64,000 nt of DNA from a bacterium SCSIO 12844 (GTDB lineage Bacteria; Pseudomonadota; Gammaproteobacteria; Francisellales; Francisellaceae), in the NCBI GenBank assembly GCA_024397935.1, contig CP073743.1:186001-250000 (forward strand), given 5' to 3'. The number at the start of each line of letters is the position of its first letter. Position 1 is the first letter of the stretch. The position numbers and the translations under genes are program-made. Under the pieces are notes generated by a model. The model ran no database searches. It was not told where the DNA came from and was given only the letters and a program-made list of their open reading frames with translations. Shown in pieces: positions 27,087 to 35,754 of this stretch.

Positions 27087-27866
27087 ATGGTTTTATATTT
27101 ACAAGAAAAAAATGAAACTAAAATAAGCACCATGCCAAATAATAGAAATCTGTATTTTATTCATAACGACATATTTAAGTATATCGTTGATGGTGATTAT
27201 TACCTAGAAAGATCAAACTATCATGATAAACCTTATAAAATACATGTCAGTGTTGCAGAAGCATCTTTAGCTGAAGCTGCACGCATTATTTATGACTTAT
27301 TAAAAGAAGCTAATTGCCCCATTTTAAAAATGAAAATCATCCAACCATTTAAACGTGATGAAAAATTTAATCTTAATTTGACAGATTTAAAACAATTTTC
27401 AAACGATTCAGATGAATATAATCAATCTATTGATTTTATGCAATCAATAGCAAGATATAAAGGTAAACATCAATTTACATTTTATTTTCAAGATGAAAAT
27501 TATGATGAAGAAGCTGTAGTTAATTTCTTCTTAAAATTAGAAGAAAGATTTAAAATGGCAGGGATATTATCTGGTGAGAAAATAACATATCCTGATAAAA
27601 AATTATCTACTTTTATTAGTGGTCGTTGGGATAAAAACTCTAAAAATCAATACGTGCATCCATTGGATTTTTTAACTATTAATGTAGAAGAGCAAGATTA
27701 TATGCTTAATAGTCAAGAGGAATGCACATTATTTGAACATATCAAAAACAAAGCAAGTTTAATGAAAGCTACAGCAAAAGAATCTACTGATAGCATATAT
27801 TTATTTAATCAAATAACGTCAGATAAAAAATATCAGCCTTTAGATAAAACCATATCTTTTGACTAA
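27087..27866 (+). CDS. Orphan protein with a possible SpvC/OspF-like phosphothreonine lyase domain
   Basis: A 259-residue soluble protein without signal peptide. Reading it against SpvC from memory, KIHVSV (His53) matches the catalytic-acid block KFHISV, CPILKMKI (Lys83) matches the block with the catalytic lysine, KHQFTFYF (Tyr133) matches AQFTLYI, MAGILSGE matches ENGVISGQ, and FISGRW (Arg180) falls at a substrate-binding arginine. There is an insertion of about 30 residues between the second and third blocks. Such lyases remove phosphate from MAP-kinase phosphothreonine by beta-elimination and are secreted effectors. The match is by eye and needs a profile search. No good ribosome-binding site is seen; ATG 27132 is an alternative. 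It ends 4 bp inside the convergent ABC gene. Confidence 0.4.
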   Translation: MVLYLQEKNETKISTMPNNRNLYFIHNDIFKYIVDGDYYLERSNYHDKPYKIHVSVAEASLAEAARIIYDLLKEANCPILKMKIIQPFKRDEKFNLNLTDLKQFSNDSDEYNQSIDFMQSIARYKGKHQFTFYFQDENYDEEAVVNFFLKLEERFKMAGILSGEKITYPDKKLSTFISGRWDKNSKNQYVHPLDFLTINVEEQDYMLNSQEECTLFEHIKNKASLMKATAKESTDSIYLFNQITSDKKYQPLDKTISFD

Positions 27867-28642
27867 GAAAAAAGTAGTAATTTTTGGCCATGTTGTTCAG
27901 TTAGTTTAATGTCTATTTCAAAGGCTTCTGATAATTTTTTGTTGCTGGCTAATGTTTCAGTCTTACCTTCGAGTATCAAGTTACCTTCTTTTAGAACAAA
28001 GCAATAATCACTAATTTGAAATGCATGGTTTAAGTCATGAACAACCCAAAGAATGGTTTTATGGTGTATTTGGTTTAATGTTTTAATTAGTTTTAATAAT
28101 TGAATCTGATGTTTAATATCCAGATAGGTAGCAGGCTCATCGAGGACAATTAAAGGTGCTTCTTGTGATAACACCATAGCTAACCAAGCACGTTGCTGTA
28201 GACCGCCGGATAAACGACTGACATATTGATCCTTATACTCTGACATTTCAGTGACATCTAAGGCCCAATTAATAATCTTGTGATCATGTTGATTGAGTCG
28301 TTGCATAATACCTTGATGGGGGAAGCGCCCAGCTTTAAGTAAATCAAACACGCTAAATTGATCAGGAATCATAGAGCGTTGAGGTAAAAAAGCGATTTTT
28401 TTGGCAATTTCATTACGCTTGTATTGACTTAATGGTTGATTCTGCAGATACACTTCACCAGAAGTTGGATGATTTAAGCCAACAAGTAGTTTAAGTAAGG
28501 TACTTTTGCCAGAGCCATTAGGACCAATTAAGGCTGAGATTTTACCATTTGGAATCGCTATATTAATCTTATCTAAGATTAGCTTATCCTTTTTTTGATA
28601 GGATAATTGTTGTGTTTTTAATATAGAATCAGTTGTTTGCAT
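27863..28642 (-). CDS. Ferric siderophore ABC transporter ATP-binding protein (PvuE/FecE-like)
   Basis: A 259-residue ABC ATPase. Walker A is LIGPNGSGKSTLL, the signature is SRLSGGLQQRAWLAMVL, Walker B is LIVLDEPATYLD, and the switch His lies in WVVHDLNHAF. It belongs to the FecE/FhuC class that energises import of ferric siderophores. It is the last gene of the leftward biosynthesis operon while its membrane partner lies in the rightward arm at 41174. It starts 8 bp after the decarboxylase stop. Confidence 0.9.
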   Translation of the reverse strand: MQTTDSILKTQQLSYQKKDKLILDKINIAIPNGKISALIGPNGSGKSTLLKLLVGLNHPTSGEVYLQNQPLSQYKRNEIAKKIAFLPQRSMIPDQFSVFDLLKAGRFPHQGIMQRLNQHDHKIINWALDVTEMSEYKDQYVSRLSGGLQQRAWLAMVLSQEAPLIVLDEPATYLDIKHQIQLLKLIKTLNQIHHKTILWVVHDLNHAFQISDYCFVLKEGNLILEGKTETLASNKKLSEAFEIDIKLTEQHGQKLLLFS

Positions 28643-28650
28643 GGCATATC

Positions 28651-29847
28651 CTAATCATTTTCTAAATAGATCATATCAGGGTGTGGGTGTGATAGAAAGT
28701 CATGATGAGAGATATTCCAGGCATAAGCACCTGCATGTGAAAATACAATAATATCTCCAACATGGAGTGTTTCAATTTCTGCATCATATGCTAATACATC
28801 TTTAGGTGTACATAATTGACCTACGATACTGATAGATTGATCATTGATTTGAGGTCGTTGATATTGATGATGCCATTGTGAGATATGCACTATTTCAAAA
28901 GGGTGACTATGACCTTGTGCGTACGGTGTTCTAAAATGATGAGTGCCACCACGACAAATCGCAAAATATTGATGATGTGTTTTTTTTATATCAATGACTT
29001 CAATTGCATAAAAACCACAATAAACGCTTAAGCTTCTACCACATTCAAACCGTAATTTAAGATTTTCAGCTTTTTTAGTTTGTAGCATTTCTTTTAAGCG
29101 ATGAAAAAATAATTGCCAATCAAATCTGTGTGTTTTATCTAAATAGTTAACACCAATACCACCACCAACATTTAAATAGTGCAAATCAAGCTGAAATTGT
29201 TGATTTAAACGAAAGAGATAGTCAATATAATGATCAATTAAATCAACATGGTTAAGTTCATCAGTTTGAAATGAAATTAAATGAAAGTGTAGTCCTTTAA
29301 ATGCAATTAATTGATGTGCTTTTAAGAAAGCTAGACATTTTTTTAGCTCACCTTCATCCATACCGAAAGGCGTTGCTTTGCCTCCCATTGTTAGCCTTGT
29401 TTGTTTTAAATTTTTAAATTCAATATTCAATCGTAAAAGCACATTGATTGGTTTATTTTTCTTAAGTGCAATATGACTGAGGCGTAATAACTCAAAGTAG
29501 CTTTCAACATGAATAAATTCAACATCATAATCAAGGCAGGCAGCTAATTCATCCTCTGTTTTTCCAGGACCCCCAAAAATAATATTTGCTTGTGGAAATT
29601 GCGCCTTTATTGATTTAAGCTCGCCTAATGATGCAACTTCAAAGCCGTGGCAGGTTTTATTTAATGTTGATAATAATTTTTTATCTGAATTTGCTTTAAC
29701 TGCATAAAACATCTCACATTGACGAGGTAGTTGATCAGTAATCGATTTTGTATGTTGATACAGTGCTTCTAAATCATATAAATAAGCACAAAGTGGTTGT
29801 TCTGTGGTTATCTTTAATTGTTTAATTGCTTGAATTATCTTTTTCAT
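28651..29847 (-). CDS. pvsE: PLP-dependent siderophore decarboxylase, PvsE-like
   Basis: A 398-residue fold-III PLP enzyme of the diaminopimelate/ornithine decarboxylase group. The PLP lysine is in FYAVKANSD (about 51), the glycine-rich phosphate-binding loop is LNVGGGIGVNY, FECGRSL follows, and the active-site Cys and Asp are in LCTPKD. In vibrioferrin synthesis PvsE decarboxylates the serine-derived part to give the ethanolamine moiety. The place after a NIS synthetase supports this over a role in lysine synthesis. Confidence 0.82.
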   Translation of the reverse strand: MKKIIQAIKQLKITTEQPLCAYLYDLEALYQHTKSITDQLPRQCEMFYAVKANSDKKLLSTLNKTCHGFEVASLGELKSIKAQFPQANIIFGGPGKTEDELAACLDYDVEFIHVESYFELLRLSHIALKKNKPINVLLRLNIEFKNLKQTRLTMGGKATPFGMDEGELKKCLAFLKAHQLIAFKGLHFHLISFQTDELNHVDLIDHYIDYLFRLNQQFQLDLHYLNVGGGIGVNYLDKTHRFDWQLFFHRLKEMLQTKKAENLKLRFECGRSLSVYCGFYAIEVIDIKKTHHQYFAICRGGTHHFRTPYAQGHSHPFEIVHISQWHHQYQRPQINDQSISIVGQLCTPKDVLAYDAEIETLHVGDIIVFSHAGAYAWNISHHDFLSHPHPDMIYLEND

Positions 29848-29866
29848 TGGCTTACCTAATTATTAT

Positions 29867-31585
29867 TTATACTTTTAAAAATGGATTATCAAAATTAACA
29901 TATTGAGCATTTTTATCTGCAGTTTTCAAAAAGCGTGTTCTTAAATTTGCTTTATAAGGTAAATATGGATTGATTAGTAATTGCTGTATTTTTTCAGATA
30001 AATAACGATTATTTTTATTTGATGCTTGATAGTGCTTTAGAATATCTTTTAATGCTCTGTAAAGTTGGCATTCTAATTGATATGAATGATTACTTAAATA
30101 ATGAATTGCACTAGCTAGATTATTAATGATTAGACAATAGATTAATCGATTCCAAGATTGTTTTTCTGTATAAAATAAAGCGTCTTTGCCATTTTGGGAT
30201 AAATAGCTAAATTGATTTTTGTCCCAAAACTGTTGAGACAATTTACTCCCTTCTAAATCTCTAATATAAATTGCATTTGGTAGATTTTTATCATCAAGCT
30301 TAATTAGGATATTTTGTAAATGAGGTTCAAATACAACACCATGTTTGAAATAATAATCAAAACAAAATTCAATGAGATATTTAGCATAGTTATTAAACCA
30401 TAAAAGTGTATTATGCTGATAATTTTGATTACTCATAGATTTGATTAAGTTAACAATAGATGCAGCTTGATTTTCACGATATGAAAAAAGTGACAGTGCT
30501 AAATAAGTTGATTGATAATCTTGTTGGTTAATATTATCGCGAATAATAAGACCAAAGTATTCTTGGATTTGATGTTTCATTTCCAGATCAGTGTCGATAT
30601 CAACTGTAAATGCTTGTGGTTCACCAAGTATAATAGCATGATGGTTTTGATGCTTGATCTTATTTAAAATTTTATTAATTTCAATGGCGTTTTCAAGTTC
30701 GTAGAAGGCATTTTTTCTTAAGCAGTTAGTCAGTCTTATATGTAAAGAGAATTTGTAAAAATAGTGCTCTTGTGGGCTAAATAAGGTTCTGACAGATGAA
30801 GTAGGATAGAAATAATCACCTAAACTGCCAATAGGTTGAATATTATGTTGTTTTAAAATACTCATCATATGTGAATTATTAAGAATTTGTTCTGCTTGAT
30901 AGGGATGCAATGGATATAAAATAGCGTCATCAGTTTCTTTGATTGCATTTGGTAAATTTAAATTAGTTGATGATTGGTAAGTTTTTAGAGCATTTTTTGG
31001 TACTTTAAAATAAGTGAGTTTAAATTTAGCAGAAACTTCAGGAGAAATTGCATTTAATTCTTTCAAACTAACACCAAATCTTGCTTTTGGTGCTGGATGA
31101 AATTCATGGCCAAATAATAATCCCTGCTCGGATTGAAGAAAGGTATTTTTTGATGGATTTAATTGCTTATATTGGATGAAGAAATTAATATTTCGGATAC
31201 TATTTTTCGCTTGTTCGATTAATTCAAAATTCAGCAAAGTATGATGTTTAGATGCTAAATCAGCATTAATTAAATAAATTAAATCATCAAAAGTTAAAGT
31301 TTTTTGACTTGTTTTGATAGAGGGCATTGAAATAAAAATAAAGTAGTTGGCAATAGAAGGTCTTTTAATTTCAATTTCTAGTTGTTGATTAAAAATAACT
31401 AAGTTTAAGAAATATTTATTTTCTTTTTCAATAATCTGGTAATTATCATTACTTAGTGTCACTTCACGGATATAGCAGTTTAAAAGTGTGCTAGTGGCAA
31501 ACTTGATTGTGCAATCAAACTCAATTAGTTCATTATTGAATGTAGCATGTTTAGGAGGTTCGTTCATTGTATTAGAGTGATTCAT
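29867..31585 (-). CDS. pvsD: NIS siderophore synthetase (IucA/IucC family), PvsD-like
   Basis: A 572-residue NRPS-independent siderophore synthetase. Signatures are GHEFHPAPKARFG, YPLHPYQ, PTSSVRTLF (ATP binding), KFSLHIRLTNCLRK and EPHLQNILIKL. Such enzymes adenylate a carboxylate, usually citrate, and couple it to an amine or alcohol. By gene order this is the enzyme joining citrate to serine in vibrioferrin synthesis. The start overlaps the MFS stop by 4 bp. Confidence 0.86.
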   Translation of the reverse strand: MNHSNTMNEPPKHATFNNELIEFDCTIKFATSTLLNCYIREVTLSNDNYQIIEKENKYFLNLVIFNQQLEIEIKRPSIANYFIFISMPSIKTSQKTLTFDDLIYLINADLASKHHTLLNFELIEQAKNSIRNINFFIQYKQLNPSKNTFLQSEQGLLFGHEFHPAPKARFGVSLKELNAISPEVSAKFKLTYFKVPKNALKTYQSSTNLNLPNAIKETDDAILYPLHPYQAEQILNNSHMMSILKQHNIQPIGSLGDYFYPTSSVRTLFSPQEHYFYKFSLHIRLTNCLRKNAFYELENAIEINKILNKIKHQNHHAIILGEPQAFTVDIDTDLEMKHQIQEYFGLIIRDNINQQDYQSTYLALSLFSYRENQAASIVNLIKSMSNQNYQHNTLLWFNNYAKYLIEFCFDYYFKHGVVFEPHLQNILIKLDDKNLPNAIYIRDLEGSKLSQQFWDKNQFSYLSQNGKDALFYTEKQSWNRLIYCLIINNLASAIHYLSNHSYQLECQLYRALKDILKHYQASNKNNRYLSEKIQQLLINPYLPYKANLRTRFLKTADKNAQYVNFDNPFLKV

Positions 31586-32802
31586 ATTGCTTTCCTCTGA
31601 TTTGAAATGCTTAAATCATTGAATTGGTAGATAATAAGAAATATTGCAAAGATAAAAAGTACTAAACTACTTAATAAAAATGGGCCACTAATACCAAAAA
31701 GACTAAAACAAATGCCAGCAAATATACCAGCTAAGACGCCACCATATTTGTTAAAGCTATCTAGCCAGCCAAAGATGTAACCTTCTTTTTGAGTGAGCTT
31801 AATACTGGCAATCATTTTATTAAGGCTAATATAACTGATTGTCATAAAAACCCCCATCAGTAGTCGAAGTATAAAAAATAAGCCACTACTTGAGATGAAA
31901 GCTTGAAAGGTAATGCTTAATGCAAGTAATAATAGTGATAAGATAAAAATGGTTACTTGGTTGGAATAATTGCTAATTTTGTGTTGAAGCATAAAAATAA
32001 TGACAAGAAAAACAGCATGGGGTAAACCAAATAATAATCCTGAAATAAGTGAAAATTGGATATGAAAATGTTGTTGTGTTAATAAAATAAAATAGGGAAA
32101 GCTTGCAACAAGACCAAAGCTTAATATTAGATTAGCAATTAATAAAAAAGTATAGGGTAGGGTTTTGATTACATTTGTCTTTAACTCTATATCATTTGAC
32201 TGTTTATGATGATCAATTGTTTTAATTGATAAGTTTGTATCATTTTCAATGGCAATTAAAACCCAAATAGCAGATATAAATGTTGCGATAGATAAAAGTA
32301 GGTAAATGCTAAAAACACTAAAATAATGAATTAACAAACCAATAATTATTGGCGCAATAAGAAATGATGCGCGTGCAGATACTTGAGTTAAATTAAGTAA
32401 TTTACTTAATTGATTGCCTCGATTGGTTTTTGCAAGATAGGCATTAGCTGCAGCAAGTGTACCACCTAGTAAACCTTGTAAAGACAATGAAATAATAAAA
32501 AGGATTAAATGATCATGAGATAATGAGGCGAGTAAAAAGCTTAATGATAAGCCTATTTGCGCTCTTAAAATAGCAGATTTTTTATTAATTTTATCAGCTA
32601 ATTTTCCCCAAAATGGGCTAATCAGTGCAGTTAATAAGGTTGGCAGTACATATAATAAACCAACTAATAGTGATGGCTTCATATCAAATCCATCAGTTAA
32701 AATAACACTAAAAAATGGCGCAATACCAAGTGTTGATGAAGCTGCAATAAAGTGACAGAATAATACAGCAGTTACTGATCGGTAACTTAGTTTATGACTC
32801 AT
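31582..32802 (-). CDS. pvsC: MFS siderophore exporter, PvsC-like
   Basis: A 406-residue major facilitator with about 12 helices. The loop 2-3 motif is GKLADKINKKSAIL. Position between two siderophore synthetases points to export of the finished apo-siderophore, as for PvsC. It overlaps both neighbours (11 bp with the upstream synthetase, 4 bp with the downstream one), indicating translational coupling. Confidence 0.84.
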   Translation of the reverse strand: MSHKLSYRSVTAVLFCHFIAASSTLGIAPFFSVILTDGFDMKPSLLVGLLYVLPTLLTALISPFWGKLADKINKKSAILRAQIGLSLSFLLASLSHDHLILFIISLSLQGLLGGTLAAANAYLAKTNRGNQLSKLLNLTQVSARASFLIAPIIIGLLIHYFSVFSIYLLLSIATFISAIWVLIAIENDTNLSIKTIDHHKQSNDIELKTNVIKTLPYTFLLIANLILSFGLVASFPYFILLTQQHFHIQFSLISGLLFGLPHAVFLVIIFMLQHKISNYSNQVTIFILSLLLLALSITFQAFISSSGLFFILRLLMGVFMTISYISLNKMIASIKLTQKEGYIFGWLDSFNKYGGVLAGIFAGICFSLFGISGPFLLSSLVLFIFAIFLIIYQFNDLSISNQRKAI

Positions 32803-34537
32803 ATTTCATCCTTAAAAAGTTAGGTGCACTCTTGCCATAAAATTTATTAATATCTGAAGCTTGAGTAGTTGATTTTGGCAAAAAGGTACCTGAAGTATAA
32901 AGATATTTAATATCTAAATAATCTTCATTAAACAAAGTGTCATAGAGTATTTTTGTATTGATGCCTTGTTTATCTAACTGTGTTATTGTTTCATTTAACA
33001 ACTCTGTTAATAACCGATAAGCATTTTTTCTAATCATTAACTTTTTATCGATTAAAGCTTCTAAAACACAGGCAATATTTAACTGCAAAATAATTGTGCT
33101 AAACATTTGAATTAATGCTGTTTCATCTGCTTGAATAATACGTTTATCTTGGATTTTGTCGATGAATGCTTTAGTACTTGGTAATTGATTAAGTAATGAT
33201 TTTGAATTAATTCTAGCAGAATCATTATCTTTTAATAAAAGAGATAGTTTTTTATCTTTAGGGTTGATGATTAATTGTGAATTTTGCTGATTTGCTTCTA
33301 GCGCAATACCATAGTTTAATACTAAATTTAGGTGTACCACAAGATTCAGCTTAATATAGTGAGTTAGTAATAATTTTAAATCGCCGTTAAAATGCTCTTT
33401 GGCTAATTTTTCAATAACAAGTTGTTGGTTTTCTTGTGCTGTTAATGCGGCAATTGGAACGATAATTTGTTTATTAGTTTCATTTGGGTAGCGACGAATA
33501 ATATAGGCAAGTGTTGGATTCTCATTAATATGGCCACCGCAACTTTCATCGGTAAGTTGAACTTTTGAATCAAGATGAGTATCAAGCTTAAGAATATGAT
33601 TTAAAAGTGATTGAATTTGATGGCCATCATTTATAGTTGATGCTTTAATGGTGCGAATATTTTTAGCACTTAATGTACGGATATTTAATGGCAATTTAAT
33701 ATGCGTTTGCGCTAAATTTTTGACAATTACTGTACGTATAGATAATGTTGGCATTACAGTGAGATAGCTCTTCTTTGCGATGATAAAGGGAATATCTTCT
33801 TGATTAAGATTTTTAGTAATCTCATGATACATTTTTGGATGATAGGGTATGAAAAAATGGCTATTATCGAATGATTTATCTAGTTTAAGGTCTCGCGCAT
33901 TTGGCCAGATATCAGGTAGTTGGCCTTGGTTTGAAAGGTGATGCTTTTCAATTGCTACCCATTGAAGTTTAAATTCAGCTTGATTTTCAATTGAATATTT
34001 CAGTAATTCATCATTTATAAAGCCTAACTTAGCACGGGCTGTTGGATAAAGTGGGTGGTCTAAAAATGAAGCAAGAAAATCATAATAATATAAATTTCTA
34101 TCAGCATATTTAAATGTTTTAGATAGATGTTTTTGGCAAATAATATGTTGTAATACGGCCTGTTTATACTCATCAATCGTTAATTTTAATACATTACTAG
34201 TTTCAGTGTTTTTAAGTGAGAAGTTATTAAAAATAAGTTGAATTAGTTTAATGATGTTTGAAGATGGTTTTAGTTGGTTATCTGATGTGACAATAAACCA
34301 TTGTGCAGAAATAATTTTAATTGTTTGTAAGAATTCTGCTTTAGTAACTTCAAAAATAAAAGACTGTTCATTGAGGTTAATTTGAATATACTTATTTTTA
34401 ATTGGTAAGTTAAATTCAGCTAATTTTATACGATCTAGTAGCTTATACTGGAATAATTTTTCACGTATCATTGTATTTAAAATGCGCAAAATAATATATT
34501 TTCTTTCGTTGCGCCATAATGATAAATTAATTTTCAT
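32792..34537 (-). CDS. pvsB: NIS siderophore synthetase (IucA/IucC family), PvsB-like
   Basis: A 581-residue IucA/IucC-family synthetase. HPLYPTARAKLGF, FIPYHPKMY, PTLSIRTVIV and IKLPLNIRTLSAKNIRTI correspond to the conserved ATP- and carboxylate-binding blocks; SARINSKSLLNQLP is found in the C-terminal domain. It is divergent from the synthetase at 29867, so the two should activate different carboxylates. In the vibrioferrin model PvsB performs a late condensation. It lies 2 bp after the ATP-grasp gene. Confidence 0.85.
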   Translation of the reverse strand: MKINLSLWRNERKYIILRILNTMIREKLFQYKLLDRIKLAEFNLPIKNKYIQINLNEQSFIFEVTKAEFLQTIKIISAQWFIVTSDNQLKPSSNIIKLIQLIFNNFSLKNTETSNVLKLTIDEYKQAVLQHIICQKHLSKTFKYADRNLYYYDFLASFLDHPLYPTARAKLGFINDELLKYSIENQAEFKLQWVAIEKHHLSNQGQLPDIWPNARDLKLDKSFDNSHFFIPYHPKMYHEITKNLNQEDIPFIIAKKSYLTVMPTLSIRTVIVKNLAQTHIKLPLNIRTLSAKNIRTIKASTINDGHQIQSLLNHILKLDTHLDSKVQLTDESCGGHINENPTLAYIIRRYPNETNKQIIVPIAALTAQENQQLVIEKLAKEHFNGDLKLLLTHYIKLNLVVHLNLVLNYGIALEANQQNSQLIINPKDKKLSLLLKDNDSARINSKSLLNQLPSTKAFIDKIQDKRIIQADETALIQMFSTIILQLNIACVLEALIDKKLMIRKNAYRLLTELLNETITQLDKQGINTKILYDTLFNEDYLDIKYLYTSGTFLPKSTTQASDINKFYGKSAPNFLRMKYES

Positions 34538-34539
34538 AA

Positions 34540-35736
34540 CTAATTAATTTCCCAAATTAAATTTTTCTTTAAATGGTTGAGTTTTTCAAACAATAAGTCA
34601 TCTGAATGACCATAGACTCGAATGGCGCTTAGATAGTCTTTATTCGAATGAGTTAAGTGAACTTGCGTATTTAATTGTTTGAAATGATCAACTGAATAAT
34701 TAATATAATGATGTTGATATGAGTCTGCTTTAGGCAATTGAGTTAATATACCCTCGTTGATAGCTGGAAAATATTCGATACAAGCATAATTATATTGAAG
34801 TTTTAATATTGGTAGTGCTTTACCTAAGTAAAGCGCTATCAATGCTTTAAAGTAATTACTGTATAGTTCATTAAGCAAAAATTCCTTATAATCACCAACT
34901 GAACGATAGTTAATTTCAATAATTTCAACTTGGTTATTTACAATAGAGAACTCTGTATGACAAGCACCAAATTTGATATTAAGTTGAGATAGTATGTTAA
35001 TCAGTTGCTTAATAATTGCTTGATCAAAGTGGCTTATCCAGTTAGCGCCTAACTCTATAAAGTAAGGTGGTTGTGTAATATTGGTTTTAAAGCCACCTAA
35101 TAGATGAATGTTTTTACCATCTCCAATTGTTTCAATACTATAGATATCACCTTCAATAAAAGCTTCAAGTAAAATGCAAGTTTTAGCATTAGTCTGCCAA
35201 ATGTTTTTGCAATATGTATTTAATTGATCAATATCTTGAATTTTTTCAACATCAATACTGGCAACACCAAACGTTGGCTTAGCAATACAAGGAAATGGAA
35301 TTTGACTTATAACTTTTTTAAGTTCTGTTTCATTTGATACTTGTTGATACCAAAGTTGAGAAAGTTGTTTATCTTTGAGTGTTTGACGCATCATACTTTT
35401 ATTTTTAACAATTAGCGTACTTTGAAATGATTTACCAGGTAACTGGTAGAATTCAGCAACAATTGCAGTTGATGTTTGTAAATGGTCACTATTACTAAAT
35501 ATGGCAATTGGTTTGAGGTGGTGTTGATGAATTTTAGTAATAATATCCATTGGATTAAAAACATCAGCTTTGATTAAATCAATGGCATTAGGGTATTTTT
35601 CAATCAGTTGAAGATGTTCGTCATAGCAGTCGGTGATGATTGTCACATTAAAACCAGATTGAATAATTTCAGGTAAAAAACCATCATTAATTGCTACGGT
35701 TTTAACATGTGTTATGATGATAAAAGATAACGCCAT
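34540..35736 (-). CDS. pvsA: ATP-grasp ligase, PvsA-like
   Basis: A 398-residue ATP-grasp enzyme. Recognisable parts are FPCIAKPTFGVASIDV (ATP-binding strand with Lys), LLEAFIEGDIYSIETIG and VEIIEINYRSVGDY (metal-binding Glu and Asn). ATP-grasp ligases join a carboxylate to an amine through an acyl-phosphate; PvsA plays this part, proposed for attachment of alanine, in vibrioferrin assembly. It is the first biosynthetic gene after the receptor. Confidence 0.82.
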   Translation of the reverse strand: MALSFIIITHVKTVAINDGFLPEIIQSGFNVTIITDCYDEHLQLIEKYPNAIDLIKADVFNPMDIITKIHQHHLKPIAIFSNSDHLQTSTAIVAEFYQLPGKSFQSTLIVKNKSMMRQTLKDKQLSQLWYQQVSNETELKKVISQIPFPCIAKPTFGVASIDVEKIQDIDQLNTYCKNIWQTNAKTCILLEAFIEGDIYSIETIGDGKNIHLLGGFKTNITQPPYFIELGANWISHFDQAIIKQLINILSQLNIKFGACHTEFSIVNNQVEIIEINYRSVGDYKEFLLNELYSNYFKALIALYLGKALPILKLQYNYACIEYFPAINEGILTQLPKADSYQHHYINYSVDHFKQLNTQVHLTHSNKDYLSAIRVYGHSDDLLFEKLNHLKKNLIWEIN

Positions 35737-35754
35737 GATCTAAATTCCTTAAAA

